Source: Chlorophyllum brunneum (lineage: Eukaryota; Basidiomycota; Agaricomycetes; Agaricales; Agaricaceae). From it: DNA of 64,000 nucleotides. Made by a program: the position numbers and the translations under genes. Under the pieces are notes generated by a model, which saw only the letters and a list, made by a program, of their open reading frames with translations, searched no databases and was not told the origin of the DNA. Location of the stretch: the NCBI GenBank assembly GCA_963576785.1, contig OY756139.1, positions 2,666,001 through 2,730,000 on the forward strand, in the 5' to 3' direction. This document shows, in pieces, positions 45,957 to 57,592 of this stretch (its first letter is position 1; the number at the start of each line of letters is the position of its first letter).

Positions 45957-47286
45957 TCACATGTGCGACGGTCCAACAAAATTCACAGCCTCGTCCGTAG
46001 TACCAGCAACCTGTAATTCATGCACGCTTTCCAAACCAACCCCTCTCAGGATTTTCCCGATCCCATGAGTCTTGACATTCTCTAGGTCTTCGTCAGTCTT
46101 CACGAGCAGCATCCCGGCAAAGCCCAAAGCGTTTACAGGAATTATATCTCCTGATTCCGGCAGAGTGTATGTTTCGTATCGGCGCGGTATCAGGTGTATA
46201 TGCTCCAGAGTGAATATCACGTTATATGATGGCGTTCCGGCAGGGTAATCAGGAGCGTGTCGGACTGTTGAAATAACCAGATCTAGCAGGGAGAGAAAGG
46301 CGTCTGCTAGTGCCCTTTCGAGTTTTTCACCGTCCTCATATTGCAGGTCAGGTGCTAGGCGGAATACGTGGTTGGCGTAGGGAAGTTTAGATATTGTGAA
46401 TGGTTTTCCTATATTCAATCATCAAACGGACCAGAAGTCAGGGTCACAGAGTAGAAAAGCGAATAGATATGCGAACCAGGTGTTTCGAGGTTAGTCATCC
46501 TTGCGAGGCGTTCAATGGGTGGTCCCGCCTCTGTCGGATCGATAGGAAGGAACTGAACGTGTTTGTGAGGCTGGCTGGCTCCACTGCAGTCCCCGCCTGT
46601 AGGAAACTGAACAATTTGTGATGAGCCGCCTCTACTGGCACTTACAGTTGTAGAAAGCAAAGAACTTTCTTCCCGTCATGCGTGCCTCCACGAGAATTTT
46701 ATACGTCTGTACTAGATCAGGCGGAAGCAGGGGCGAAGACTGGGACTGGTGTTCTAGAGGGGAACATCAGTACGTGGATGCCACAAATTACGGGCTAACA
46801 AACCCTTCGAAACGAGCAGGAAGTGGTTTGGGACAATGGAGTATTTGTTCATCTACGAAACACGATTAGGACAAAAGCCTTCGAGAACGAAGACGGACGT
46901 ACGAGTACAACATACTCATCGCTTGAATCTTCGTCCTTCAGCTCCCCAACGTACAGATTCTCGTTGTAGGGTGGTGCGAATGGGTCAACACTAGTCGCTT
47001 GTGGTGATGTAGCACCCGCATCGGCGGTGGGGATCTGGGCCTCTGGGCCTGACATGATCTGTTGTGGCTTCTTTCTTAGAGCCGGGCATACGCGGATTTG
47101 AAACTACATGTAGGTGTGTCATGGGCAAGTTAGCAAGACTGATGAACTGGAAGTAATGCTCACTTCGAGATCGATATCCGAGTCACGATGATAGACCACT
47201 GTGGACGGAAAGAACAACAAATCACCGCTCTCTGTTGCTTTCTTATACTGGACTTGGATTTTCGAGATGATGCCACCATGCGCCAT
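45957..47286 (-). CDS. Ap4A phosphorylase (ATP adenylyltransferase), Apa1/Apa2 type
   Basis: Splits diadenosine tetraphosphate with phosphate to ATP and ADP; HIT-superfamily nucleotidyltransferase. The start at 47286 gives MAHGGIISKIQVQYKKATES, then GDLLFFPSTVVYHRDSDIDL and FQIRVCPALRKKPQ. Next come DPFAPPYNENLYVGELKDED and EYVVLLNKYSIVPNHFLLVT. The active-site triad appears in GGDCSGASQPHKHVQFLP, where HKHVQF is the His-x-His-x-Gln motif of this family. The last exon has LPYANHVFRLAPDL, SYNVIFTLEHIHLIPRR and the end NFVGPSHM at 45957. All junctions are short introns. The length and the HxHxQ motif (rather than HxHxH of the Hint/Fhit branches) fit Apa1/2. Confidence 0.9.
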
Positions 47287-47797
47287 CGCGATGTGCAATA
47301 CAAGGAGGCCGTGTCTAAAAATAGTACAAGGCTCAGGACTTATCTCATTTAGATCAAGCTCACTAAGGGCCCCTTGCTCCCATTGAGGATCTTCCCCGAT
47401 GGATAGGGGCTTTCCCAGTCACTGATTTTTTTTATGAGCTCGATCCTCTGGCATGCATTGAAGTAGAAAAATGTAGCGACTAACTAAACACACACAAAAT
47501 TTACACCTGTACATGTCCAGACAACAGGTCGAGGAGAGGACAAGATATTGGCAAAAGAGATCCAAGGCCACAAAGTGTTGTACAAATGTGTGTGCGGGTA
47601 AGTGGCGACAAAAGCAAAAAAGAATGTAGGGTGGACGCAGTCCAAAAGAAGATTTGAAAAAAAAAAATACAAAAAGAAGCTATTCCCTCCTCTCCTGCGT
47701 CCGAAATGCAAACAGACTTGAACAATGTATCTGATTTTCTGACGAGGCGTGGTTGAACGGTGCAAATGAATGGATGGAGGGGGGCGGGACCCAAAAT
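47287..47797. other. Intergenic, Ap4A phosphorylase promoter side
   Basis: No coding exon was recognised. The stretch contains A-rich tracts (about 47655-47668) and a T-run at about 47426-47432. It lies between the start of the Ap4A phosphorylase gene and the end of the DUF7727-like gene, both minus strand. Confidence 0.45.
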
Positions 47798-48461
47798 TTA
47801 CGCCTTGCCCCCCTTTCCCCTATTCCCTTTCGCCTCTGCCATCGTCTCTCCCAGAACTACCGCACGCGCGTAGGATCCTAGTGCTATCAGCGACCAGAGA
47901 GCAGAATTCGTTCCCTGCCATGGGCGAATGCCCTCATCGTCAGCTCCGAGTTCGCAAGCACAACAACTACAATCCTCTCACCTGATAGAACAAAATCGTG
48001 AGGAAGGCTTGAAAGAACAACAACACAATCCTAACGATCAGATTCCTGTAGATCGGTAATTTCCTCATCAAGGGCAACGGCCATTCCAATGCCAGAATGA
48101 AGAATCCCAGGAGCATAGCCAGAATTTGAACAACGGGAACCTTGACAATGATAGTGATGAATGGTGCAGCACTAGGTCCAGGTCTATTTCGGTCATTGCG
48201 AAGTTAGGGAGTCGTCAGGTTCATTATTGTCAGGAGCCAAGTGCAATAGGAAGTGACGTACTGGATCCCTCCTGGGTCGCGCAAAGTACCATCGACAAAG
48301 TCCCAGAAGAACTTGCGATAGAACAGACCCCAAAACCCAGCCCAAATGCCATCTAACGTGAGTAGGTCACTAAGTGATGTTAGACTCAAGGAATCACACT
48401 CACAGATTGTTGCAGTAATAGAGACAAAGCGGGCGTATTCGTGCCAAATTAATTTGCCCAT
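47798..48461 (-). CDS. Small multi-pass membrane protein, DUF7727 type
   Basis: Four exons were joined. Exon 1 (48461 down) starts MGKLIWHEYARFVSITATI. The next encodes YGIWAGFWGLFYRKFFWDFV and DGTLRDPGGIQ, then PGPSAAPFITIIVKVPVVQI, LAMLLGFFILALEWPLPLMR and YRNLIVRIVLLFFQAFLTIL. The last exon gives GTNSALWSLIALGSYARAVV and ends GKGGKA at 47798-47800. Four hydrophobic segments are predicted. I recognise this as a fungal DUF7727-type protein from the opening MGxLIWHEYARFVS and the RNPGG-like loop; no function is known. Upstream in-frame ATGs in the same open frame are ignored because the family start lies at 48461. Confidence 0.72.
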
Positions 48462-48951
48462 TGTGAGTGTAACTTTCGAGTTAAGAAAGAGTTGATTTCG
48501 AGGAGGGGACGGAAGGTCCTTGTGCGCGCAGTAGATAGGGAGAGACTTGAAGAGCACTGCTCAGCTCAGTGAAACCAGTAGTCAATATGGTTACAACAGG
48601 GGAAGCAAAGACGCAGGGGTTTGTACACCAAAAGAACAGCGAAAAAGAAAGAAAAAAAGCTCAGCTTCAAGCTGGCCAAAGGAAAGAGTGGTGAAGAGAA
48701 AAAGGATGGAGTGGAAGAACAAAGGACGTGGTGAGCAAGAGCCACCAGATGTCACTACTCGTTGACAGATTTCGGAGTTTGAATTCAACCTTTCCGTGTC
48801 GTGGTAACCAACCTATGTTACGATCACATCACACTTGTTGTCATCCATGTATTTTTATACATGTTGACTCTGCGAAGATCGGGCTGGGTGATATGCCATG
48901 TGAAAATGGGGAGTAGTCCTAACGAAAGAAAAATCGAGTCCAACTATAATT
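48462..48951. other. Intergenic between two minus-strand membrane protein genes
   Basis: A purine-rich stretch at about 48640-48725 and no coding signal. It should hold the promoter of the DUF7727-like gene and the 3' UTR of the next gene. Confidence 0.45.
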
Positions 48952-50872
48952 CTACCGCGACGAGCCAATAAGTAGCGAGGGGGGCCTTTGGGGGCGAGTT
49001 GGGCGAGGTGATCGAGATGGCGACGAAATATCCTGTGCGGTTGGGATCAATGAGCATTTGTGACTGATATGCCAAACTACCGGATATACACTTACCGTCA
49101 CAACCACTGTAGGAATTGTTTGAGGTGGCCCGTTCAGACGGGGCATGGTCAGACGGGGGACAGGGGGGATCAATAAATCTGATGATCCTGAAGATGTCAT
49201 CCTCGTGTGCCTTTCATCCGTTTCATTGCCACCTGTGAATTCCGGATCACTATAATAACTTGGAGCAATAGAGAGCTTTGACGACCGCTTGTTGTTGAAA
49301 TTCGGTCTTCGCACGGGGACGAGTGGCGCCGAAGGTGGGAAAGGGAAAGCTGGAATTCCACCACCAGGTGCTGTTGATTTGATCAGTCCCGATTCCACCA
49401 TGCTCTGCATGGGTAAAATGGGAGTGATAGGGGATATGTTGTCTTTGTCTATACTTGGCTTACGGCGCTGACGTCGCCGTCTGAGGATCAAAAACACACC
49501 AACACTGATTAGCAGCAAAGTCAGTACACCAGCGACCGATGCGCCTGCGATAATCGTTGTACGAGTGGATCTGTGACAATCATTAATCAGACTCAGAGTA
49601 AGTCAGAACCGGCTGTGCACACCTAGAATTGCTATCTCCTGACGGTGCCGTTGTACCGGAGGTACTATTCGCTGTAGACGAGCTTTGAGGCGCCGAGTAG
49701 ACAACAAAGGAATCAATATCAACATAAGGACCAGTGTTTGCGCTCTGGACTTTCGAGACCGTCATGGTATGTTGCCCATCTGCGAGACTATCCGTCCAGT
49801 ACTAAAAGTAAGTCAGATTTTGGGATTCCCACCAAACAGTACACTTTACATACCAGTAGTACCTATAAATGTCAACGATCGTATTTAGTTCACATCACAG
49901 AGTCCCTGCGCACCTGTGTTCTCAATGCAAGCACTCGGTTACTAGAACCACTTGGCATTGTTACTGTCTCGCCATCAACGGTGATGGAAATGTCGGCATG
50001 GTCGGGTGAGACAGTCCCGTACAATGCGACTGCATTTCCTGTGAACTGTAACGAAGCAGAGGCGTCAGGCGCTTGCGAATAACTGAAGGACATGAGCCTT
50101 TGCACCGTGGCCGGGAATTGGAAGGACGTACTGGAGTGTACCATCCTGAAAATCGGGTTTAGCGTTCAGGCCCCAATCTGTCGCAGAAGGGAGGTAAGTA
50201 ATTCGTTTATCAGTGTCTTCAATGGTCGTGATAATAGGATTTGTGCTAGGAGGTTGATGAGATCGCCCTCACACCTGGTATTGAAGTAAAGACACACCCG
50301 GTAGAAGAAAATTGCGATTGAAATGTAATGGTGTCGATATCAACAGGAGCTCCCCCGGAGTTGGTTAGCACTACAGTATGAACGTCGTCTGGAAGACCAG
50401 ACATGGTTGCAAGAGTGTTTTTAACGGGAGAAGAGTCAGGGACGGGATTCCCATCGAAAAGTTGATGTCCATTGAGCGAAAGAGAAAACGAGCCATATCC
50501 GGGTCGTCTGCCTCCAGTGATTGTGAACCCAGTACCTGATGATGATGATGAATGACCACGGAAGTGGCCGGATAAGATAAAACACACCGCGGAACTGGAA
50601 TGTGGCTGTCGCGCCTTGGGTTGAACTCACATGGTATGAGCCGCCTGAATAGGACTGCATGAAGTGAGGTCGGGTCTAATTGGTTCAAATATATTTGTTC
50701 ACGCACACCAGCTAGGGTGTCATTGGCTTGGGTGTCTTGCCACGCGCCCTTTGGTGCGTATTGGATCAGAGGAGAGCAATCTTCGACTAGCAGAAAAGTA
50801 GATGTTCAAGCCCAGACAAACAGAACCGCCGAAAAAAATGGGTTGCCTACCTAGGATGGATTGTGTCGCCAT
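48952..50872 (-). CDS. Single-pass membrane protein with two beta-sandwich ectodomains
   Basis: Basidiomycete-type cell-surface protein of unknown function. The start at 50870-50872 gives MATQSILVEDCSPLIQYAPK after splicing. The first ectodomain has GSYHVSSTQGATATFQFRG, GFTITGGRRPGYGSFSLSLN and the run LPDDVHTVVLTNSGG with DIDTITFQ. The second has ASLQFTGNAVALYGTVSPDH, ADISITVDGETVTMPSGSS, YYWTDSLADGQHTMTVSKV and YVDIDSFVVYSA. This spacing is seen in galactose-binding-like jelly-roll domains. A Ser/Thr-rich stem precedes a helix (SVAGVLTLLLISVGVFLI) and a basic stop-transfer RRRRQRRK. The cytosolic tail is Pro- and Ser-rich and stops at 48952. No signal peptide is obvious at the chosen start, which is typical of this group. 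Confidence 0.65.
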
Positions 50873-51348
50873 CTAGGCTGGACGAAAGAAAGGATTCAAG
50901 CAGAGACGAAGCAAAACGAAAGAGGAAACGAAAAGAAAGGAAAGGGCGAGAAACAAAAGGCAGCTTCGAGCTGCGGGCGCGAAGGGACCAGCTCTTGGCA
51001 GAGAGAGTAAGGCGACTGGCACAGTCAACCCGAGACGATGACATAGACCTATGTGCTGGGCTTGGATACCATCGATCAGATTTGAATGATACGTATACAG
51101 TACGCATGGGCGGTAAACATCCCGTTGGGTTGGGAATGATCTCATGCATCAGGCCGCTGTGCGACCGAGACAGATCACGGATGCCAGAGAAAACGAAAAC
51201 AGACTGTGGGTTTTGAATGTGTAACGGAACGAGCGTTAATTAGCCTGCACAGCTATACTTCTGTTTTGGGAACTGGCCCTTGCCCGCCGCAACCCTTGCC
51301 CTCCCTTACACCGTTATCATATCAGCGCAGATTCTCTCTCGCTTTGGC
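50873..51348. promoter_or_regulatory. Divergent promoter region
   Basis: A purine-rich stretch (about 50880-50960) on the plus strand and pyrimidine-rich sequence before 51349. It separates the starts of the minus-strand membrane protein and the plus-strand HicA-like gene. No specific element was recognised. Confidence 0.4.
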
Positions 51349-54300
51349 ATGGCAAAGCCCAAACTGGGCGCGAAGAACTCATCCAAAGACCTCGTCAAAC
51401 TCGGGCCTCGTGACGTCTTTGTCGAGGCCGACAAGGCCCGGAAACTCCGAGAGGCCAAGCCCACAACATCTCGTGCTCTTGTCCTGCGTAACGGCAAATA
51501 TGGCGTCCTGGGTACGGGGGATCTCACTCTGATGTCGAAAATCAGTGGAAGGGAAAAGCTCGATTTGCTTGCAGGTATGTTGACTGTCTGCCCAGCAATG
51601 CTGTTCACAGTTTTTCTCACCTCATAGATATGCAGAGGACCTCGTTGAGCGAGCAAGTAAAGCTATGGCCGCGCCTTTTGATATCAAGAAATGCCTTCGA
51701 ATTGCAGAATCACAGTACGACGGTGAGCAGTTCTTTAATTCGCGTTTTTCGATGTGTGTCCAAGCTCCTCTCTAAGCTTTTCTGGGTGACATATCCCATC
51801 TTCGTGATAATGAAATGTTCATCAACATTATCTTGCCTGAACTTGAGGCGCAAACGCGCTATGATCCAAAGAGGCCGGACCCGATGAAAAACCCTAGCTA
51901 CATTGCCAAGATAATCACCACCAGGTATGTGATTCATGCGGCACCCCCTGCCCCCAGGATCCTCACTAGCCCCTACCCATCAGGATTCATAACCAGTACA
52001 TGATGACTTCTGCCTGGAAAATTGTCAGAAACATTCTTCGCGAGCTCATTCAAAGAGGAATGTCAAATAAGAATTACAAGGCGCTTCTCGAGAACGACAT
52101 GAGAATACGCGGGCTCTACCTAGCATTGACTCATATGGTTGACTTGATGGTGGATATATATCAGCAGAGATTTTCCGTATTGGCATTGCATTCCGGTATG
52201 TCTTACACCCTCATTCCGGGTCGCCTGTCTGATCGCGCAGGCTTCATCAGCCCATTACGCGAGATATTTCAAGCAACAACAAAGTGACGACCCAACGGAT
52301 GGACCGGAAATCGTCTTTGACCACAATGAACTCAGAGAAGCAGCACTTTCCTTTATGGATTCCATCATCATCGAGCTCTGTTTCCCCCATGCACCTTATC
52401 CAAAATTCGTACTTTATCAAATCCTTCATGATGCTGCCGAGGAATCACCCAGGGACACCAAACGATTCTCTCAATTGATGTGGGATGCTGTTGGCGATTT
52501 ATCGGTAAGTTTTACCAGAAGATAACTTCACACCACATAATCTGACGGCAAGGAAGGAATGCGTCGAACTGCAGCAGCTGCTTGAAATCCCGCTGCTTTC
52601 ACCACAAGCAAAAGAGTGGAGGGAGGGATTTTCGCAGCTACCTCCAGAATTTGACCGGTGGAAGGATGCTCAGATGATGTCTTTGAAGGCGTCTGAAGAG
52701 ATTGCCAACTTCAAGGACTTGGTATACCCTCTTACCAAGACATTTAAGAAATCCGTCTTCAGCCAAATGTGGATGAGGATCGACCAGGTGAGCAATCGTC
52801 AACACCAACCTCTAAAACTCATCGACAGTTCCCGCGCTGCATTAGAATTATTTCAGGGTTACTGGGAAGGACATCGACGACCTCTGGCAACTTAACGGAA
52901 CCCAAGAAACTATTCCCCAGTGGACAAGCTTCTATGCACAACGCATACCGGCGAATATATATGATTCTGATGTGGAAGATGGCGTGAAACGACGTCGTTC
53001 CTACACAAAATCCAAAAAGGAGCCAAAAAAACCTCTGAAACCTCTGGCCATCGCTGACTTCGCTGAAGCAGAAATGGAGGAAATGCCAGGCCTTCAAACT
53101 GTATCCAACTCATCCGAAGACTATGGTTCTGATGATGATTCCGCCTCTGAGCCTGATAGCGATAGCGATGAGAGTGGGTATGACACGGAGCAGGAGGGAG
53201 AAATCAGGGAACTACTGAGAGAGGCGATGGATGTTGCACATGAACGAGATTGGTTCAACCCGGCGGAGCTGCCACCTGAACCTACGGGGATAGACGACGG
53301 TCGACATCCCAATCCATTTCTCAAGCTATTGGGCTCTTTGAGAGGTTGGTTCCAAGCCATATCATCCACTACAGGGTGCTGAGTTAGTTTAGGACGTCTG
53401 TTTCAGCCGAGTCCTAAAATGAAGGTAACGGGTCGCCGTGCTACAACAAGAACGAGGGCCACTCCGAAAAAGCGTCGGTATCAAACTTCACGGGTGTAGA
53501 CTTGGCATAATATTCACATACTGCCTCTAGCCATACCTCCCGACCGGAAAGCGACAGTCGAAGAAGTGACCGACGAGGAAGAGCAACATGCACCAGCAAA
53601 GAAGAAGAAGAAGAAGCCCAAGAAGAAGAAAAAGCCTGTGGCCGTAGTGACTGGTGAACAAGACGCCAATGGAACCCCAGCTCCGTCCTCACCACCTCCG
53701 AGTGCACCAGAGAGCCTGCCAATGCCACTGTCTCCTACCACAGCCACTCCTCCAGTTTCTCCCAAGTCCAACAGAACTCCGGCAGCTCCACCTTCCAGGT
53801 CTAAGCCTGCGCCACCGGCCATTTCATCGGCTGCCCTACCGGTATTTGAAACCGCGACAAACACCCATGGACAATCTGCACGCACGTATCTATCATCACT
53901 CGGGCCACAGAAGGTCAAACCTAAGACTCGCAGTGACCAAGTATTGAAGGATGAAGATAACAAGGCATCGAGTGGTGGTGTAGGAGGCAGCAGTGGCATT
54001 ATATCGAAGCTGGGCCTTGGTGATAAACCACAAACGGTGATGAACCAGAAAGAGCAGAAGGCTGCGCAGTCCAGCTGGTTCTCAAAGCTGTCCCACAAGA
54101 CGGGTGGCCTCATGCATCATCTACTTCGGACTTCGGATGATGTGAGGCAGGGGAAGGGTGGGATGAAATGGGACGATTTCGTCAAGGTGCGCTTATTCAC
54201 TTTTCGGGTATGAAGTCAACCTGAACTGATTTCATGGTGAAGCTTATGACGGAAATGGGTTTCGACTATGACCCCAGTACGACGGGTTCAAGCGTGCGGT

Positions 54301-54603
54301 TTATACCTCCAGGGAAAGACGATCATGTATGCCTGCCACTTCAGTCCCTCATTTAATGCTGACGTCGTTTCATTTCTTACAGCCTATAAGCTTCCATAAA
54401 CGTATGTCTTTGAGAATCGTGTTCTTCGAGTTCGTTGACCATCCATTTTCGTAGCACACCCTAAGCCATACATCGATGCCTGGAAGTTAAGAGGTTTCGC
54501 GAAGCGGTTGCAGAAGAAATATGGTTGGGACGAAGACGTTTTCATGAACCAGGCAACATTTTTTGTTCCTGAATCCGAGAAAGGCGAATATGATGATGCG
54601 TAG
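51349..54603 (+). CDS. Fungal protein with helical core and C-terminal HicA-like domain
   Basis: The start at 51349 gives MAKPKLGAKNSSKDLVKLGP, then ALVLRNGKYGVLG. A well-conserved helical region follows: EDLVERASKAMAAPFDIKKC, RDNEMFINIILPELEAQTRY, SAWKIVRNILRELIQRGMSN, FDHNELREAALSFMDSIIIE. An acidic stretch (EDYGSDDDSASEPDSDSDES) and a long Lys-rich and Pro/Ser-rich linker (KKKKKKPKKKKKP) come next. The C-terminus reads KWDDFVKLMTEMGFDYDPST, TGSSVRFIPPGKDDH, PISFHKPHPKPYIDAWKLRG, FAKRLQKKYGWDEDVF, and the stop is at 54601-54603. This last block has the pattern of the HicA RNA-binding fold (GS, then I-F-H-K-P-H-P, then basic helix). The catalytic histidine after GS in bacterial HicA is serine here. 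The join near 52760-52870 is uncertain. Molecular role unknown. Confidence 0.7.
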
Positions 54604-55055
54604 ATATAGGTCCGAATATTCATAAGACGTGTTGAATATGATACCACTATTGTAAGTCGGTATTGGAAGTGCGTATTAAAGCTGGGCTAAAATGGCTTGA
54701 CATCGCCTCAGCAACAGCCATGGGTCGTACAAATTTTTGGGCAGAAAAAGGCAAAGCACGCCAGATCGACTTCCTACAGCCGGCTGAGGATGACTAAATC
54801 GGAGGTGATGCGTGTCGTAGTTACTCTTTGAACCTTTACCAGCCGTAAAGCACGGATTGGCCTCTTTTGTTTTATGTATCGAGGGGCGAGGAACACAAAT
54901 AAGACAGGAGTTTATATCGGTCAAAGCTTAAGGGCAAAGCTGAAAATCGTTTAGAGCGGTGGTACGGCAGCTGTTGAGATTAAGGTGGTACACCATGACG
55001 TCGCCTTACATTATGCGACCATGTCTACTCAGGTAGCACAAGAGCAATAGAATGG
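54604..55055. other. Convergent 3' intergenic region
   Basis: Both neighbours end here. No coding or RNA signal was recognised in 452 bp. Confidence 0.5.
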
Positions 55056-56269
55056 TTACTGATTAGTAACAAGACTCTTGACTTTCCAGATACGAGTAAG
55101 CCTCTCGACCTAATATATATGAGGGATCAGTGCGTCACTTTGTAGATTTATGTTCCCACTTACCAAAGAAACGAACCCGTCTTCGCGGATGACATCCCCA
55201 ATAACATGTTCAAGTGCATCCTCTGGTAAGTTGTAGATAGAGGTAACCTCTCGGAGAGCCGGAAATATTAGGTGGGTCAAAAGTTCTGGGCCCGTTTGGT
55301 TTGTCGGTTTTTTCGCATCCAAAGGTAGATTTGTACTGTCTACTGGCGGCGCAGACACAGAGGTCTGGGAGGAACTTGGAGCAGTGAACGTTTGACTGGA
55401 TGCATGCGATGGTTGTGTGGGTTGCGACGGTGGGTTTGCGCCCCGGCTGCCAATGTCAATCTCAAGATCGAGTGACGAGGGTATCTTGTGAAAGGTCTGT
55501 AAAGGGACTGGAGGTGGTGGCATTGCCGATAGCTTTGGCGTAGTGGTTAAAGATCCACCAGGAGGGTATCCATGAGCAGCAAGGCCGGTATGGGGGAATT
55601 GAGATTCCTGAATTGGTACAGGCTCAACAAGAGGGTTATGGGTTGATCGTTGCTGGGTGGTGGTCGAGATAGGACTCATTTTACAGGGGCAGACGCCCCG
55701 GATTGAACTGATAAATGCGTTCGTATCTTGTCCAGATGCGAAGGATATCTGAAAGCGACGAAATATCTGTTAAGTAGACGCCATGGATCAGTAACCAGGG
55801 TAGGGTGCAGAGATAACATATGTGCTTATATACACTCGTATTAGTCGTGTCGAGGGGGTGGAGATAGCGCACACCGACAGTCATATCTCTATATACAGCC
55901 TTGAGTGGAACGTTCATCAATGCCCCTGGTCTTGCAGGTAGGGATGAGAAAGCAAGGAGGTCGACATCTTCCTGTTACCAGAGTCCAGTTCAGCAACCGA
56001 AACCAAAACAGTATTGTGCATCCGGGACTTGCGAGTACGATTTCCGAGTTGTCGTTCACTGTTATTATGGCCCCGTTTTGGATTGTCCAGATAACCTTGA
56101 GGCGTACATTTTGTATTTCGGACTTTTCAGTTTTTGTTACGTCGAGGGTGAGCCGAAGAACGGGATTGGTAAAGTGTTGCCAATCTGCGCCATCAGCGTT
56201 CCCTATAGGATAGGACCTCGAGTATTTTAGTAAAGAGTAGGTCGCAGTGGCAGTGGTCGTGTGAGCCAT
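55056..56269 (-). CDS. Probable Rec114/Rec7-like meiotic recombination protein
   Basis: Rec114 works with Mei4 and Mer2 to activate Spo11 for meiotic double-strand breaks. The start at 56269 gives MAHTTTATATYSLLKYSRSY, then DWQHFTNPVLRLTLDV and NVRLKVIWTIQNGAIITVND. A 66-nt intron leads to EDVDLLAFSSLPARPGALMN and AVYRDMTV. The next exon gives IFRRFQISFASGQDTNAFIS and IRGVCPCKM. This order fits the N-terminal PH-like domain of Rec114 (short beta strands, a FRVQF-like strand and a final helix with cysteines). A Ser/Pro/Gln-rich linker follows. The C-terminus has ALEHVIGDVIREDGFVSL, joined across 55106-55160 to VERLTRIWKVKSLVTNQ, comparable to the short helical Mei4-binding segment. The identification is from pattern, not alignment. 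Confidence 0.55.
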
Positions 56270-56521
56270 CGTTTAAAGCACTTGGAGTGGCTGAGTGGTC
56301 AAAAGGCTGGGGCTCTTCGTTCGTGCATTGTTTGCCTACATCATCTGGCCCAAACATCGGAACTGTTCAGTGCCAGGTTCACCCACATCTACCACCGACT
56401 ATACCCGTACTACAGCTCACCGAGAGCACCAAACTGCATACAACACAAAAAGCCAATGCCAAGCTATCCAAATGATTCCAAGGCGCCAAAGAAATTCTCC
56501 ACCAGGGTCGGGAGAGCTATC
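56270..56521. promoter_or_regulatory. Divergent promoter Rec114-like / VanZ-like
   Basis: These 252 bp separate the two starts. TGGCTGAGTGG at 56288-56298 looks like a tRNA A box but has no partner B box at proper distance, so no tRNA is called. Confidence 0.45.
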
Positions 56522-57496
56522 ATGAAATCATACAGATTTCATTTGCCCAAATACGATCCGCCACTAAGACTACGACCTGTGGGTCTTCTGTATCTTCCGC
56601 GCAGTTATTGTATTGACAATATTTGAGTGGTTTCTCGTGTTTACATGTGCAGTGATGGTCATGCTGGCCTTTCTGGGCTTTACGAATTTCTCTCGGGCGT
56701 TACCGCTAAACGATAAACTTCTACACTTTCTGTGCTTCACTCTAGCAACAGGAGTGTTTTATTTCATTGTGGATGTCGAAGAGTGTGTATTTCCCTTATC
56801 CTACTTACAAGGCTCTTCGGGGATTGATCCATTGTCTCATAGAAGTGCCAGGAGAATATGGTTCTGGCGCTACTTCGGACTCACATTCACCTTCTTCACT
56901 TGCTTCCTATGCGGGGGAATCTTGAGTGAAGTTGTTCAATCCTCTCTACCCGTACGTTACTCCATGCCCTTGGTTTTTCCGATCTCAAGTTATCTTCCAC
57001 AGTACAAAGAATTCCAGATAGGTGACGTCGTGGTAAGCACCCCTATCCCTAACAAGATAACCAATGCATTACGTCAACGTATTATCAGGCAAATATCCTC
57101 GGTTCAAGCCTCGGCCTCCTCATCTCATACCATCTGGAAAAACATTATCGCTACCGCCGCGAGATCCATCGTCTCTACCGACCATTGGACAGTAACTCCT
57201 TATCTGATTTCGAAGACGATTTGGAAATCCTCGGTACTCAACTTCTTCCAACACACCATTCTAGTAACAGATCACCAGTGGGTATTGATGGTGCAGGAAC
57301 AAAAGCAAAGGATAAGAAAAAGAAAGGGAATGTACGGTTTGCTGATGAGGGGGAGGCCTTATTTGAGGTTGGGGAGGATAGCGGAGACGAGCGTGAAGAG
57401 ACTGAGGAAGGACAGGTATCGGGGTCCGTGCCACGAAGAGAGACTGGTGGGCGTGTACAAGTACAACCGAAGGAGGCAGTGCTATCTAGCTCTTGA
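56522..57496 (+). CDS. VanZ-like multi-pass membrane protein
   Basis: The start at 56522 gives MKSYRFHLPKYDPPLRLRPV, joined through a roughly 66-nt intron to MVMLAFLGFTNFSRALPL and NDKLLHFLCFTLATGVFYFI. Further exons give RIWFWRYFGLTFTFFTCFLC, GGILSEVVQSSLP and YKEFQIGDVVANILGSSLGL, which is the diagnostic VanZ motif (D-x-x-x-N-x-x-G-x-x-x-G). The cytosolic tail is acidic (GDEREETEEG) and contains KKKKGNVRFADEG, and the stop is at 57494-57496. An upstream in-frame ATG at 56458 would add 21 residues. VanZ proteins in bacteria are linked to teicoplanin resistance; the fungal members have no known function. Confidence 0.75.
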
Positions 57497-57592
57497 CTTT
57501 TATGTACTAGTAGGATCTGGACATTTGATCTATTCTCTGACAGAGGGAGGAGGGGAGTTATATGTATTATATAATGATAGACACGATTGTAC

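Noticed and set aside
56287..56400. A-box-like TGGCTGAGTGG suggesting a tRNA-Ser or tRNA-Leu gene
   Set aside because: No B box at a workable distance and no cloverleaf; the region is the divergent promoter of two genes.
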